The notes under the pieces were generated by a model. That model ran no database searches. It was not told the origin of the DNA and was given only the letters and a program-made list of their open reading frames with translations. Positions 18,004-29,955 of a DNA stretch of 39,499 nucleotides are shown here, in pieces. Both the position numbers and the translations under genes were made by a program. The stretch is from Burkholderiales bacterium (GTDB lineage Bacteria; Pseudomonadota; Gammaproteobacteria; Burkholderiales; Burkholderiaceae_C): contig JAIXTA010000200.1 in assembly GCA_027484405.1 (NCBI GenBank), positions 1 through 39,499 of the forward strand, in the 5' to 3' direction. Every line of letters begins with the position of its first letter. The first letter of the stretch is position 1.

Positions 18004-19229
18004 ACGGTGAAAAGAACCTGTTGGTCGCGCTGGACATCGGCACCTCGAAGATCGTGGCGATGGTCTCCGAGCTGGGCAGCGACGGCCGCATGCAGGTGGT
18101 CGGCATCGGCCAGCACCCGAGCAATGGCCTGCGCAAGGGCGTGGTGGTCAACATCGAGGCCACGGTCCAGTCGATCCAGCGCGCACTCTCGGAGGCCGAG
18201 CTCATGGCCGGCTGCAAGATCAGCCAGGTCTACACCGGCATTGCCGGCAGCCATATCCGCAGCGTGAACTCGCACGGCATGGTGGCCGTGAAGGACAAGG
18301 AAGTCACCGAGGCCGACATCACCCGCGTGATCGAGACCGCCAAGGCCGTGCCGATCACCAACGATCTGCAGATCCTGCACGTGATCCCGCAGGAGTTCAT
18401 CGTCGACGGCCAGGACGACGTACGTGCTCCGCTGGGCATGGCAGGTGTGCGACTTGAAGTGCGCGTGCATATCGTCACCGGCAGCGTCAGCGCAGTACAG
18501 AACATCGTGAAGTGCGTGCGCCGCTGCGGACTCGAGGTGCAGGACATCGTGCTGCAGCCTCTGGCCTCGGCACGATCGGTACTGACGCGAGACGAGAAGG
18601 AGCTGGGCGTTGTGCTGGTGGACATCGGCGGCGGCACGACCGACATCGCCATCTTCGCGGGCGGGGCGATCCGTCACACGGCTGTGATCCCGATCGCCGG
18701 CGACCAAGTTACCAACGACATTGCCATGGCCTTGCGCACGCCCTCGCCCGATGCAGAGGACATCAAGCTTCGCCATGGTGTTGCCAAGCAGGCCATGGCG
18801 TCGCCTGACGACCGCATCGAAGTCCCGGGTCTGGGTGATCGCGACCCGCGCATGCTGAGCCATCAGGCGCTCGCTGCCGTGATCGAGCCGCGCATCGAGG
18901 AGTTGTTCGCCCTGGTGCATCAGGTCGTGCGTGATTCCAACTACGAAAACCTGGTCAGCTCGGGCTACGTACTGACCGGCGGCCAGAGCCTGATGCCGGG
19001 CATGGTCGAGCTGGGCGAAGACGTGTTCATGAAGCCGGTGCGCGTGGGCATGCCAATTTATGAAGGCAATCTGGCCGATGTGGTGCGCACACCGCGCTAC
19101 GCGACCGTGATGGGTCTGCTGGATCAGGCGCGCGAGAACGCGGTGGCGGGTCGCCGCATCAGCGCCCAGACCGGATCGTGGAAGAAGACGCTTGCGCGCA
19201 TGCGCGAGTGGATTCTCAAGGCGTTTTGA
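18000..19229 (+). CDS. ftsA: Cell division protein FtsA
   Basis: A 409-residue actin-fold ATPase that tethers FtsZ to the membrane. ATG 18000 was chosen because it gives the normal N-terminus (NLLVALDIGTSKIVAMV, ATP phosphate-1 loop). The 1C subdomain follows phosphate-1. LGVVLVDIGGGTTDIAIF (phosphate-2, about 200) and YVLTGGQSLMPGMVELGE (adenosine site) follow. The C-terminus KTLARMREWILKAF is the amphipathic membrane-targeting helix. The start overlaps the stop of the 14-codon linking ORF. Confidence 0.97.
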   Translation: MNGEKNLLVALDIGTSKIVAMVSELGSDGRMQVVGIGQHPSNGLRKGVVVNIEATVQSIQRALSEAELMAGCKISQVYTGIAGSHIRSVNSHGMVAVKDKEVTEADITRVIETAKAVPITNDLQILHVIPQEFIVDGQDDVRAPLGMAGVRLEVRVHIVTGSVSAVQNIVKCVRRCGLEVQDIVLQPLASARSVLTRDEKELGVVLVDIGGGTTDIAIFAGGAIRHTAVIPIAGDQVTNDIAMALRTPSPDAEDIKLRHGVAKQAMASPDDRIEVPGLGDRDPRMLSHQALAAVIEPRIEELFALVHQVVRDSNYENLVSSGYVLTGGQSLMPGMVELGEDVFMKPVRVGMPIYEGNLADVVRTPRYATVMGLLDQARENAVAGRRISAQTGSWKKTLARMREWILKAF

Positions 19230-19322
19230 ATGACTACAAGTTTCTGCAACCGCAGGGGAGCGTCGGAAGGGTTCCATTGCGCAGTCGGATTGAAGCCTTC
19301 CGAAGCCAACCTGCACACCTAG
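19230..19322 (+). CDS. 30-codon linking ORF between ftsA and ftsZ
   Basis: ATG 19230 follows directly on the ftsA stop (TGAATG). The frame runs for 30 residues (MTTSFCNRRGASEGFHCAVG then LKPSEANLHT) to TAG 19320-19322, whose last two bases are the first two of the AGGAG ribosome binding site of ftsZ. It spans the whole ftsA-ftsZ gap except the last 11 bases. No domain is seen. It could keep ribosomes on the message up to the ftsZ start, or be fortuitous. Confidence 0.3.
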   Translation: MTTSFCNRRGASEGFHCAVGLKPSEANLHT

Positions 19323-19333
19323 GAGAGACGGCC

Positions 19334-20599
<1,266 letters not shown>

Positions 20600-20617
20600 C
20601 TGCGCTGCACAAGCGAA

Positions 20618-20646
20618 AAGGCCGCACCACTGAACGGTGCGGCCTT
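20618..20646 (+). terminator. Hairpin terminator after ftsZ
   Basis: AAGGCCGCACC (20618-20628) and GGTGCGGCCTT (20636-20646) form a perfect 11-bp stem with a 7-base loop, 19 bases past the ftsZ stop. The stem ends in TT but the following bases (GCGGGG) are not T-rich, so it may be a leaky terminator or an mRNA 3' stabiliser. A second, bulged stem (TGTCGG...CCGACA, about 20674-20708) lies further downstream. Confidence 0.6.
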
Positions 20647-20742
20647 GCGGGGCCAAGCAAGTCCCGCGTAGGTGTCGGTGGTGGATCGAGTGAGTGCCAC
20701 CCCGACATCTGCAGCTTGGGTCACTCAGCTCGAAAACGCAAT

Positions 20743-20769
20743 GTGACAAAAGCATCGCGACGATAGAAA
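20743..20769 (+). promoter_or_regulatory. Weak candidate promoter for lpxC
   Basis: GTGACA (20743-20748) matches five of six -35 positions; TAGAAA (20764-20769) is a possible -10 at a short 15-base spacing. A second -10-like TAAACT (20811-20816) lies only seven bases before the lpxC ATG and would yield a nearly leaderless message. Neither is compelling. Confidence 0.25.
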
Positions 20770-20822
20770 TGTTTTGCGGCCGAGCTGACCGGAAATAACT
20801 GACCCGCGGGTAAACTATTTCC

Positions 20823-21752
20823 ATGTACTTGCAGCGCACCATCAAGGAATCCGTTCGCGCCACAGGCGTGGGTCTGCACTCGGGCCGCAAGGTACAGATG
20901 ACCCTGCGACCCGCCGCTCCGGGGTCCGGGATCGTCTTCCGGCGTATCGACCTTGAAGCACCCGTGGATATTCCGGCGCGCGCCACGGGCGTGGGCGAAA
21001 CCATGCTGGCTTCGACGCTGACCGCTGCGGCGGTTGATGGCCAGATCGTGAAAGTGTCGACAGTTGAGCATTTGATGGCCGCCTGCGCAGGTTTAGGCAT
21101 CGACAACCTGTATGTGGACCTGACCGCTGAGGAAGTGCCGATCATGGACGGCAGTGCGGCGACCTTCATCTACCTGCTCGAGTCTGCCGGCATCGAAGTG
21201 CAACAGTCCCCTAAGCAGTACATCCGAGTGCTCAAGCCGGTGGAAGTACGTGAAGCAGACAAGTTTGCTCGCCTGTCGCCCTACTTTGGCTACCGCCTCG
21301 ATTTCAAGATTGCGTTCAACCACCCCGCAGTGAATGCCACTGGCCAGGAGGCGAGCTTTGATTTCGGCGAGGCTTCGTTTGCGCGTGAGGTCGGTCGCGC
21401 GCGCACGTTCGGCTTTACCGCCGAAGTCGAAGCGCTGTATGCCAAGGGGTTGATCCGCGGTGGCAGCATGGACAACGCGATCGTGCTCGATGAATACCGC
21501 GTGCTCAATGATGGCGGCCTGCGGTTCGGCGACGAGTTTGCAAAACACAAGTTGCTCGACGCCGTGGGCGACCTCTATCTCGCTGGCCACCCGCTGCTGG
21601 CCCACTACGAGGCCTTTAAGTCTGGCCACGGACTGAACAACAAGCTGCTTCGCGCCTTGCTCGCCGACGAAACCGCCTGGCAGTTGGTCAGTTTCGACGC
21701 CGCGGAAAAGGCGCCGCGCTTCGCGGCTGCCCAGATGGCAGCGGCATTCTGA
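20823..21752 (+). CDS. lpxC: UDP-3-O-acyl-N-acetylglucosamine deacetylase
   Basis: A 309-residue zinc amidase that catalyses the committed step of lipid A synthesis in the cytoplasm. [18 protein letters not shown] at the N-terminus is diagnostic. Zinc and catalytic residues are present: STVEHLMAA (His83), ARTFGF, the [10 protein letters not shown] block (His and Asp ligands) and [12 protein letters not shown]. Length matches the family. No Shine-Dalgarno motif precedes ATG 20823 (the upstream bases are GGGTAAACTATTTCC). Its place after ftsZ is the standard proteobacterial arrangement. Confidence 0.97.
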   Translation: MYLQRTIKESVRATGVGLHSGRKVQMTLRPAAPGSGIVFRRIDLEAPVDIPARATGVGETMLASTLTAAAVDGQIVKVSTVEHLMAACAGLGIDNLYVDLTAEEVPIMDGSAATFIYLLESAGIEVQQSPKQYIRVLKPVEVREADKFARLSPYFGYRLDFKIAFNHPAVNATGQEASFDFGEASFAREVGRARTFGFTAEVEALYAKGLIRGGSMDNAIVLDEYRVLNDGGLRFGDEFAKHKLLDAVGDLYLAGHPLLAHYEAFKSGHGLNNKLLRALLADETAWQLVSFDAAEKAPRFAAAQMAAAF

Positions 21753-21773
21753 ATTCTGCGGCAGCCTCATCCC

Positions 21774-21953
21774 GTGCTGCTGCTCCGCTCGTTGGCGATG
21801 CTGGTCGCCGTCAGCATCATTGTGCTGGCGGGCCTCGCAGTAATCACCGGTAAGCCGCGTTACCGCCGTTGGGCCTTGCATCTCGGCTCAGGTTTTGTCG
21901 TCCTGGCGGTCGTGTTCGGGCTCGGTGTCATGGTTTCGGCGTATGTGGGCTGA
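21774..21953 (+). CDS. Small hydrophobic protein, two predicted membrane helices (59 aa)
   Basis: The reading frame of lpxC reopens directly after its stop and runs to TGA 21951-21953. From the GTG at 21774 it encodes 59 residues with two hydrophobic helices (LAMLVAVSIIVLAGLAVIT and GFVVLAVVFGLGVMVSAYVG) joined by a basic turn (GKPRYRRWALHLG). ATG 21798 is an alternative start giving 51 residues. The charge distribution suggests a helical hairpin with its loop in the cytoplasm. I do not recognise a family. Codon composition looks coding and the helix pair is unlikely by chance, but there is no strong ribosome binding site. Confidence 0.55.
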   Translation: MLLLRSLAMLVAVSIIVLAGLAVITGKPRYRRWALHLGSGFVVLAVVFGLGVMVSAYVG

Positions 21954-21966
21954 TCGAAGTGGTCAC

Positions 21967-22440
21967 TCACTTTTTCAAAGTGCCTTGAGCCAGGCGCCTG
22001 AGCGCCTCTGATAGCGCCGGATTGTCAATCGCTTGAGCCGCGTTATCCAGCAGGGATCGGGTTTCTGCATTGATCTGCTGACGCCGCTCGCGACGTGCCC
22101 CCCCTGGCGCCTGAAGCTCGGAGGGCAATTGATGCCCGATCCGTATTGACCTACAGTCCCACCCCCGGCGAATCAGTTCGGCGCCGAGTTCGGGCCGAAC
22201 ATGATTCAGGCGCGCTTTTTGGGCTGAGCTGGCACACGCAAGGACCAATTCGCCCTGCTCGAGCCGAATGACCTGGGCGCGAAGGCTGCCCAAGCCCAGC
22301 GCGCGCAGACTCGCGTCGACAGCCGCCTGCAGTTCCGCCAGTGCGAGGGCACGCTTGAGCCAGTCCGCACCAGACTGGTCGAGACAGTCGGAAAGACGGA
22401 CTGCCTTGCGGTGATGGGTGGCGTTCGCGGCGCGAATCAT
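21967..22440 (-). CDS. dciA: DciA-like protein (DUF721), probable helicase loader
   Basis: A 157-residue protein with a DUF721/DciA-type core: LAELQAAVDASLRALGLGSL, VIRLEQGELVLACASSAQ, then LNHVRPELGAELIRRG. The fold is KH-like. In bacteria without DnaC, DciA proteins load the replicative helicase DnaB. Here the N-terminal arm of about 30 residues and the C-terminal tail of about 45 residues (QINAETRSLLDNAAQAIDNP) are helical and hydrophilic. It is on the minus strand, divergent from the M23 peptidase (65 bases between starts) and convergent with lpxC. The family call rests on pattern only, as conservation is low. Confidence 0.75.
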   Translation of the reverse strand: MIRAANATHHRKAVRLSDCLDQSGADWLKRALALAELQAAVDASLRALGLGSLRAQVIRLEQGELVLACASSAQKARLNHVRPELGAELIRRGWDCRSIRIGHQLPSELQAPGGARRERRQQINAETRSLLDNAAQAIDNPALSEALRRLAQGTLKK

Positions 22441-22505
22441 GCTTGCAGTCTGCCAGAAAGTCGGTCCCGGTATCGGCTTGGCAAGTTCAGAACACGGGTA
22501 GGTTC

Positions 22506-23471
22506 ATGCAAATCATTCTGGTCGGCAACGGATTGAAGGCAGCCAAGACCGTGACGCTCACTGGGCGCCACATCGCATTGGCTGTCCTAGCGCTTGTGTT
22601 GCTCGTGATGGCCTTGTCCAGCGCGCTGAGCTACGTGGCGGCGTCGCGCTCGATCATTGGCAATGTTCCGATCCTCAAGGACTTTTATCTGTCGCTATCT
22701 CGCGATCAAGTGCAGGAAAAAGATGCCTATCTGCGAGAAAACATCAATACGCTTGCCGTGCGTCTGGGCGAGATGCAGGCCCAGATGACGCGGCTGGACG
22801 CGCTGGGCGAGCGCGTATCCGGGCTGGCGGGTGTCAAGCCCGGGGAGATCAACTTCAAGGCCCCGCCCGGTCGAGGCGGTGCGCTGCCGGCAATCAGCCG
22901 TGAACTCAGCATGGAAGACTTGACCCGGCAGATCGATGAGTTGTCGGGCAAGCTCGACGGCCAGACCGACTTTCTCAATCTGGTTGAAAGCGAACTGATG
23001 GGCCGGCGCGTGCTGACCCAGAAGATCCCGACCCGCCAGCCCGTCCTGGGCTACAACGGCTCAGGATTCGGCTGGCGCATCGACCCCATCACCGGGCGCC
23101 AGACGCAGCATCTGGGCATCGATTTCCAGGCGCCGCCGGGCACCCCCATCCTCGCAGCCGCAGGCGGGGTGGTCGTTGCGGCCGAGTACCACCCGATGTT
23201 CGGCAACATGGTTGACATCGACCACGGCAACAACCTGCTGACCCGCTACGCGCACGCCTCAAAGATGCATGTCAAGCCGGGCCAGATCGTGAAGCTGGGC
23301 GACAAGATCGCCGAGATCGGGTCCACAGGCCGCTCCACCGGCCCTCATCTTCACTTCGAAGTACACGTGGCTGGTGTGCCGCAAGACCCCATGAAGTTCC
23401 TCCGCGCCGGCACGGACATGGCGGCCGCCCAGGCTGCGGCCAGTGCGGCGCTGGCGGTGCGGCCGCACTGA
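22506..23471 (+). CDS. M23 family metallopeptidase (LytM-type)
   Basis: A 321-residue membrane-anchored periplasmic protein. ATG 22506 follows GGGTAGG and gives a short cytoplasmic segment, then a transmembrane helix (HIALAVLALVLLVMALSSAL, about 23-42). A coiled-coil region follows (DAYLRENINTLAVRLGEMQA and later DLTRQIDELSGKLDGQTDFL). The C-terminal peptidase has HLGIDFQAPPGTPI (H and D ligands), GNMVDIDHGNNLLTRYAH and GPHLHFEVHV (HxH). All zinc residues appear present, so it is probably an active endopeptidase on peptidoglycan rather than an EnvC/NlpD-type activator. It sits between dciA and secA. Confidence 0.9.
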   Translation: MQIILVGNGLKAAKTVTLTGRHIALAVLALVLLVMALSSALSYVAASRSIIGNVPILKDFYLSLSRDQVQEKDAYLRENINTLAVRLGEMQAQMTRLDALGERVSGLAGVKPGEINFKAPPGRGGALPAISRELSMEDLTRQIDELSGKLDGQTDFLNLVESELMGRRVLTQKIPTRQPVLGYNGSGFGWRIDPITGRQTQHLGIDFQAPPGTPILAAAGGVVVAAEYHPMFGNMVDIDHGNNLLTRYAHASKMHVKPGQIVKLGDKIAEIGSTGRSTGPHLHFEVHVAGVPQDPMKFLRAGTDMAAAQAAASAALAVRPH

Positions 23472-23630
23472 CCCGGCGAGCGCTTGGATCGGGCTGCCGG
23501 CGCGATTGCGGTCCACGCGCGTGCTTGAACTTGTCTGAAGCAGCGCAATCTGAGAGCGGTCGTGTGGGGCGTCAGCAGCCAGCAACGCACCCCCCGCGTG
23601 TAAACTGCCTTCAGCCATTTGCCTGACGGG

Positions 23631-23680
23631 AAGGCTTCGGTCCGCGCTGATGTAAGCGCATGCTGACCGGAGCCTTTTTT
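23631..23680 (+). terminator. Strong Rho-independent terminator or attenuator upstream of secA
   Basis: AAGGCTTCGGTC (23631-23642) pairs with GACCGGAGCCTT (23665-23676) through 12 pairs with one G-U. An inner GCGC/GCGC pairing extends the stem, and six T residues follow (23675-23680). It lies 160 bases past the M23 peptidase stop but only 44 bases before the secA ATG. It can end the peptidase transcript. If the secA promoter is upstream of it, it would act as an attenuator. Confidence 0.75.
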
Positions 23681-23723
23681 CTTGTTCCGTCCGGGCCCAC
23701 AAGAATCAGGCTCATCGAAAGTC

Positions 23724-26489
<2,766 letters not shown>

Positions 26490-26529
26490 GCCACCCAGCC
26501 CCTCGGGCGCCCGGCTGGGCGTCCGGGTG

Positions 26530-26575
26530 AATCGGGTCGACGGTGATGTGAATGCATCACTTTCGGCCCGATTTT
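26530..26575 (+). terminator. Rho-independent terminator after secA
   Basis: AATCGGG (26530-26536) pairs with CCCGATT (26567-26573), and inside it GTGATG (26543-26548) pairs with CATCAC (26555-26560). TTTT closes the outer arm (26572-26575). It begins 41 bases after the secA stop. Between here and argJ there is a further short stem (CTGTGCC 26670-26676 / GGCACAG 26687-26693) of unknown role. Confidence 0.6.
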
Positions 26576-26781
26576 CATTAATGCGAAAAATCGCCAAGAT
26601 TGGCTTGGGAAAAGCGGAGAGTGCCTCTTCGACGATCAAATTTCCGTTGAAATCGGCCACTCTGTCTGGCTGTGCCTGCCGGGTTCGGCACAGGCTGCTG
26701 CGCATCCCGGCGCCCTGCGCATGCGGCAATAGAATCGCCCGCAGTCACTGCTCATCCCGCACATCACAAGGAGCCGCCTGA

Positions 26782-28008
26782 ATGGCCGTCAACCTGCTGC
26801 CGCCCGACCCCGCCGCCGTCTTCCCGGTTGCCGGTGTCGAACTCGGATTTGCCAAGGCCCGCATCAAGAAGTGGGACCGCCATGATGTGATGCTGATGCG
26901 CCTCGCGCCCGGCACGCGCGTGGCCGGCGTGTTCACGCAGAACGCCTTTGCCGCGGCCCCTGTGCAGGTCTGCCGCGAGCACCTCAAGCGCGGCGATGGA
27001 ATCCGCGCGCTGGTGGTCAACGCCGGCAATGCCAATTGCGGCACGGGCGAGCAGGGCTTGGCCGCGGCGCGCGACACCTGCCGTGCCGTGGGCGAGCTGC
27101 TGCAGTGCGCGCCCGAGCAGGTGCTGCCGTTCTCCACCGGCGTGATCCTGGAGCATCTGCCGGTGGACAAGATCCGCGGCGCGCTGCCTGCGGCGGTGAG
27201 CGAGCTCAAGGAAAACGCCTGGGCCACCGCCGCGGCCGCCATCATGACTACCGACACGGTCGCCAAGGCCGTGAGCGAGCGCGTGGAGATCGACGGCGCG
27301 ACCGTGACCGTGACAGGCATCGCCAAGGGCGTGGGCATGCTCCAGCCCAATATGGCCACCATGCTGGCCTATCTGGCCACGGACGCGAAGATTGCCCAGC
27401 CGGTGCTCGACCGCTGGGTCAAGGAGGTGGCTGACGCCTCTTTCAATCGCGTCACCATCGACGGCGACACCTCCACCAATGACAGCTTCGTGCTGCTGGC
27501 CACCGGCAAGGGCGCGCATGCCGAGATCCGCGACGAATCCAGCCCCGGCCATGACCGCCTGCGCGCTGCACTGATTGCCGTGGCCCAGGAGCTCGCCATC
27601 AAGATCGCCCGCGACGGCGAGGGCGCCACCAAGCTCATCACCATCGAGGTCGAGGGCGCCAAGGACGCCGACGAGGCGCACCGCGTGGGCAAGTTCATCG
27701 CGCATTCGCCGCTGGTCAAGACCGCCTTCTTTGCGAGCGACCCCAACCTCGGCCGCCTGATCATGGCCGTGGGGAACGCCATACCAGCCATGGACACCGC
27801 TGGCGTCAGCATCTGGCTGGGCGACGTGCTGGTGGTGGACCGCGGCGGGCGCGCTGCGAGCTACACCGAAGACCAGGGCGCGGCGGTGATGAAGCCCGCA
27901 GAGATCACGGTGAAGGTGATGCTCTCGCGCGGCAGCGCGCGCACCACCGTCTGGACCTGCGACTACAGCTACGACTACGTCAAGATCAATGCGGAATACC
28001 GCACCTAA
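26782..28008 (+). CDS. argJ: Bifunctional glutamate N-acetyltransferase/amino-acid acetyltransferase
   Basis: A 408-residue Ntn-fold enzyme of arginine synthesis. It transfers the acetyl group from N-acetylornithine to glutamate and may also use acetyl-CoA. Self-cleavage would occur before Thr193 in LQPNMATMLAYLATDA, freeing the nucleophile. The oxyanion pair Thr119-Gly120 (in FSTGVI) and the C-terminal FFASDPNLGRL and SAEYRT-like NAEYRT end are conserved. AAGGAG (26768-26773) is a good ribosome binding site. A -10-like TAGAAT (26730-26735) may mark its promoter, though no -35 partner stands out. Its end overlaps the next gene by 20 bases. Confidence 0.96.
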   Translation: MAVNLLPPDPAAVFPVAGVELGFAKARIKKWDRHDVMLMRLAPGTRVAGVFTQNAFAAAPVQVCREHLKRGDGIRALVVNAGNANCGTGEQGLAAARDTCRAVGELLQCAPEQVLPFSTGVILEHLPVDKIRGALPAAVSELKENAWATAAAAIMTTDTVAKAVSERVEIDGATVTVTGIAKGVGMLQPNMATMLAYLATDAKIAQPVLDRWVKEVADASFNRVTIDGDTSTNDSFVLLATGKGAHAEIRDESSPGHDRLRAALIAVAQELAIKIARDGEGATKLITIEVEGAKDADEAHRVGKFIAHSPLVKTAFFASDPNLGRLIMAVGNAIPAMDTAGVSIWLGDVLVVDRGGRAASYTEDQGAAVMKPAEITVKVMLSRGSARTTVWTCDYSYDYVKINAEYRT

Positions 28009-29008
28009 GCGCGACGCCGCTGTGCTGCCGGTCGTCGCTGGCGCTACCGACGCTTCGGAGCGCATTGCCGCCGCGCTCGAACGCATTGCCGATGCGCTTG
28101 CGCCGCGCGCCAAGGCGCCGGACTGGAGCGCGTCGATCGCCTTCCGCTGGCGCGTGCGCGCCGGTGTGGGGCAGCTCGAGCCGGTGCAGCATCTGGCGAA
28201 GATCGATCTGGCGGATCTGCTGAATATCGAGCAGGCGCGCGATCTGGTCGTGGCCAACACGCGCCAGTTCGTCGCCGGGCGCCCGGCCAACAACGTGCTG
28301 CTGACCGGCGCACGCGGCACGGGCAAGAGCTCCCTGGTGCGCGCCTGCCTGCATGCCTTTGCCAAGCAGGGCCTGCGCCTGATCGAGGTCGACAAGGACG
28401 ATCTGCACAATCTCGGCGACATCATCGAGCTGGTGCAGGGCCGCCCCGAGCGCTTCATCATCTTCAGCGACGACCTGAGCTTCGAGTCAGGCGAGAGCAG
28501 CTACAAGGCGCTCAAGAGCGCGCTGGACGGCTCGATCGCGGCGGCCAGCGACAACGTGCTGATCTACGCCACCAGCAACCGGCGCCACCTCATGCCCGAG
28601 CACATGCGCGAGAACCTCGCCGCCACGCATGACGAAGACGGCGAGTTGCATCCCGGCGAGACCACCGAGGAGAAGATCTCGCTGTCCGAGCGTTTCGGCC
28701 TGTGGGTGAACTTCTACGGTTTTTCGCAGGACGAGTACCTCGCCATCTGCGCGCGCTGGGTCGAACAGCTCGGCCAGCCGTTCGGCGAAGCCGCCCAGAC
28801 CGCCGCCCTGCAGTGGGCGCGCGAGCGCGGTGCGCGGTCGGGCCGGGTTGCCCACCAATTCGCGCGCGACTGGGCTGGCAGGCAGCCTTCACGCCCGGGG
28901 TCAAGAAGCAAGAATGGCTCTGGTCGCGGTTCTTCAGGCCAAAATGGCTCAAAAGGTCCGCCAGACAAGCGAGAAGCCTCGCCCAAACCGGCCAGGCGCG
29001 CACGATGA
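27989..29008 (+). CDS. AAA+ ATPase of the DUF815 family
   Basis: A 339-residue predicted cytoplasmic ATPase. Walker A GARGTGKSS is at 107-115, Walker B RFIIFSDDLSFE at 155-166, a sensor-1-like LIYATSNRRHLMP at 191-203 and an arginine-rich region beyond. No substrate is known for this family; it is widespread next to argJ and mutT in betaproteobacteria as far as I recall. Residues 300-339 form a low-complexity, basic tail rich in Ser, Gly, Lys and Pro. That tail is encoded by a dispersed repeat (28931-28980), so the gene was probably extended by a repeat insertion. The stop overlaps the next ATG (ATGA). Confidence 0.85.
   Translation: MRNTAPKRDAAVLPVVAGATDASERIAAALERIADALAPRAKAPDWSASIAFRWRVRAGVGQLEPVQHLAKIDLADLLNIEQARDLVVANTRQFVAGRPANNVLLTGARGTGKSSLVRACLHAFAKQGLRLIEVDKDDLHNLGDIIELVQGRPERFIIFSDDLSFESGESSYKALKSALDGSIAAASDNVLIYATSNRRHLMPEHMRENLAATHDEDGELHPGETTEEKISLSERFGLWVNFYGFSQDEYLAICARWVEQLGQPFGEAAQTAALQWARERGARSGRVAHQFARDWAGRQPSRPGSRSKNGSGRGSSGQNGSKGPPDKREASPKPARRAR
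28931..28980 (+). repeat. Dispersed repeat, copy 1 (inside the DUF815 gene end)
   Basis: This 50-base block matches 38463-38512 at 43 positions. The best-conserved parts are TCTTCAGGCCAAAATGGCT and CCGCCAGACAAGCG. It contains a small dyad (GCCA...TGGC). Here it encodes part of the basic tail of the ATPase. A possible degenerate third copy at 301-337 shares CAGAAAAGCGAGAAGC with CAGACAAGCGAGAAGC here. Confidence 0.7.
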
Positions 29009-29955
29009 ATGCTGCGGTGAAGCTCACCGAGGTGGCCGTCGGCGTGATCCTTGATGAGCGTGGCCAAGTGCTCTTTGCCCAGCGCCCGGCCGGCAAGCCC
29101 TATGCCGGCTGGTGGGAGTTCCCGGGCGGCAAGATCGAGGCCGGCGAGACGGTGCAGCAGGCCCTGCACCGCGAGCTTGAGGAGGAGCTGGGCATCCGCA
29201 TCCGCGACTGCCAGCCCTGGATCACGCTGCAGCACGTGTATCCGCATGCCACCGTGCGCCTGCAGTTCTGCAAGGTGCGCGGGTTTGAGGGCGAACCTCA
29301 CGGCCGCGAGGGGCAGGCCTACCTCTGGGCCGATCCGCAGCGCCCGGTGATCGATCCCATCCTGCCCGCAGCCATCCGCATGCTGCCCTGGTTGTCCCTG
29401 CCCGAAGTGCTGCGTCTGTCTGCCGCCGGCGTGCTGGGCGTTGATGCATGGCTCGCGCGTCTGCAAGCCACGCCGCGCGCCCTGCTGGTGCTGCGTGAGC
29501 CGGCGCTGAGCGACACGGCACTGGATCGCGTTGCGGCCGCAGTGAGCGCATGGCGGCGCGACACCGGCAGCACGGTGCTGGTCTCCAGCCGGCATCAGCA
29601 TGCCGCCTGGGTCCGCGAGTTCGATGGCCTAGTGCTGACCGAGCGCGATTTGCTTGCGGCCGCGGCGCGACCGGCACCGCATCAGTGGGTGGGCGCCAGC
29701 GTGCACAGCCGTGCCGCAATCGAGCGTGCGGCGCAGCTCGGGCTCGACTTCGCACTGCTCGGTGCGGTGAACGCCACCGCTTCCCATCCGGGCGAGGCTG
29801 GCATGGGCTGGGCGACCTTCACGCAGCACATCGCACATGCGCCGCTGCCTGTCTATGCGCTTGGCGGGCTTGAGGAAGCCGATCTGGCCCGAGCACGGGC
29901 AGCGGGCGGGCAGGGCGTGGCCTTGCTGCGCGCGGCCTGGTCGTCGGGGGCGTGA
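29005..29955 (+). CDS. mutT: MutT Nudix hydrolase fused to a ThiE-like domain
   Basis: A 316-residue two-domain protein. Residues 1-130 are a Nudix hydrolase with the full box G(x5)E(x7)REUxEExGU at 42-64 (GKIEAGETVQQALHRELEEE). The family cleans 8-oxo-dGTP from the nucleotide pool, and that activity is likely for this half. Residues about 150-316 look like a thiamine phosphate synthase/TenI barrel (HQWVGASVHSRAAIERAAQLGLDF, LPVYALGGLEEADLARARAA). The usual ThiE substrate motifs are poorly kept, so this half may be regulatory or degenerate. Such fusions are known in proteobacteria. The start lies in an ATGA overlap with the ATPase gene. Confidence 0.9.
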   Translation: MNAAVKLTEVAVGVILDERGQVLFAQRPAGKPYAGWWEFPGGKIEAGETVQQALHRELEEELGIRIRDCQPWITLQHVYPHATVRLQFCKVRGFEGEPHGREGQAYLWADPQRPVIDPILPAAIRMLPWLSLPEVLRLSAAGVLGVDAWLARLQATPRALLVLREPALSDTALDRVAAAVSAWRRDTGSTVLVSSRHQHAAWVREFDGLVLTERDLLAAAARPAPHQWVGASVHSRAAIERAAQLGLDFALLGAVNATASHPGEAGMGWATFTQHIAHAPLPVYALGGLEEADLARARAAGGQGVALLRAAWSSGA

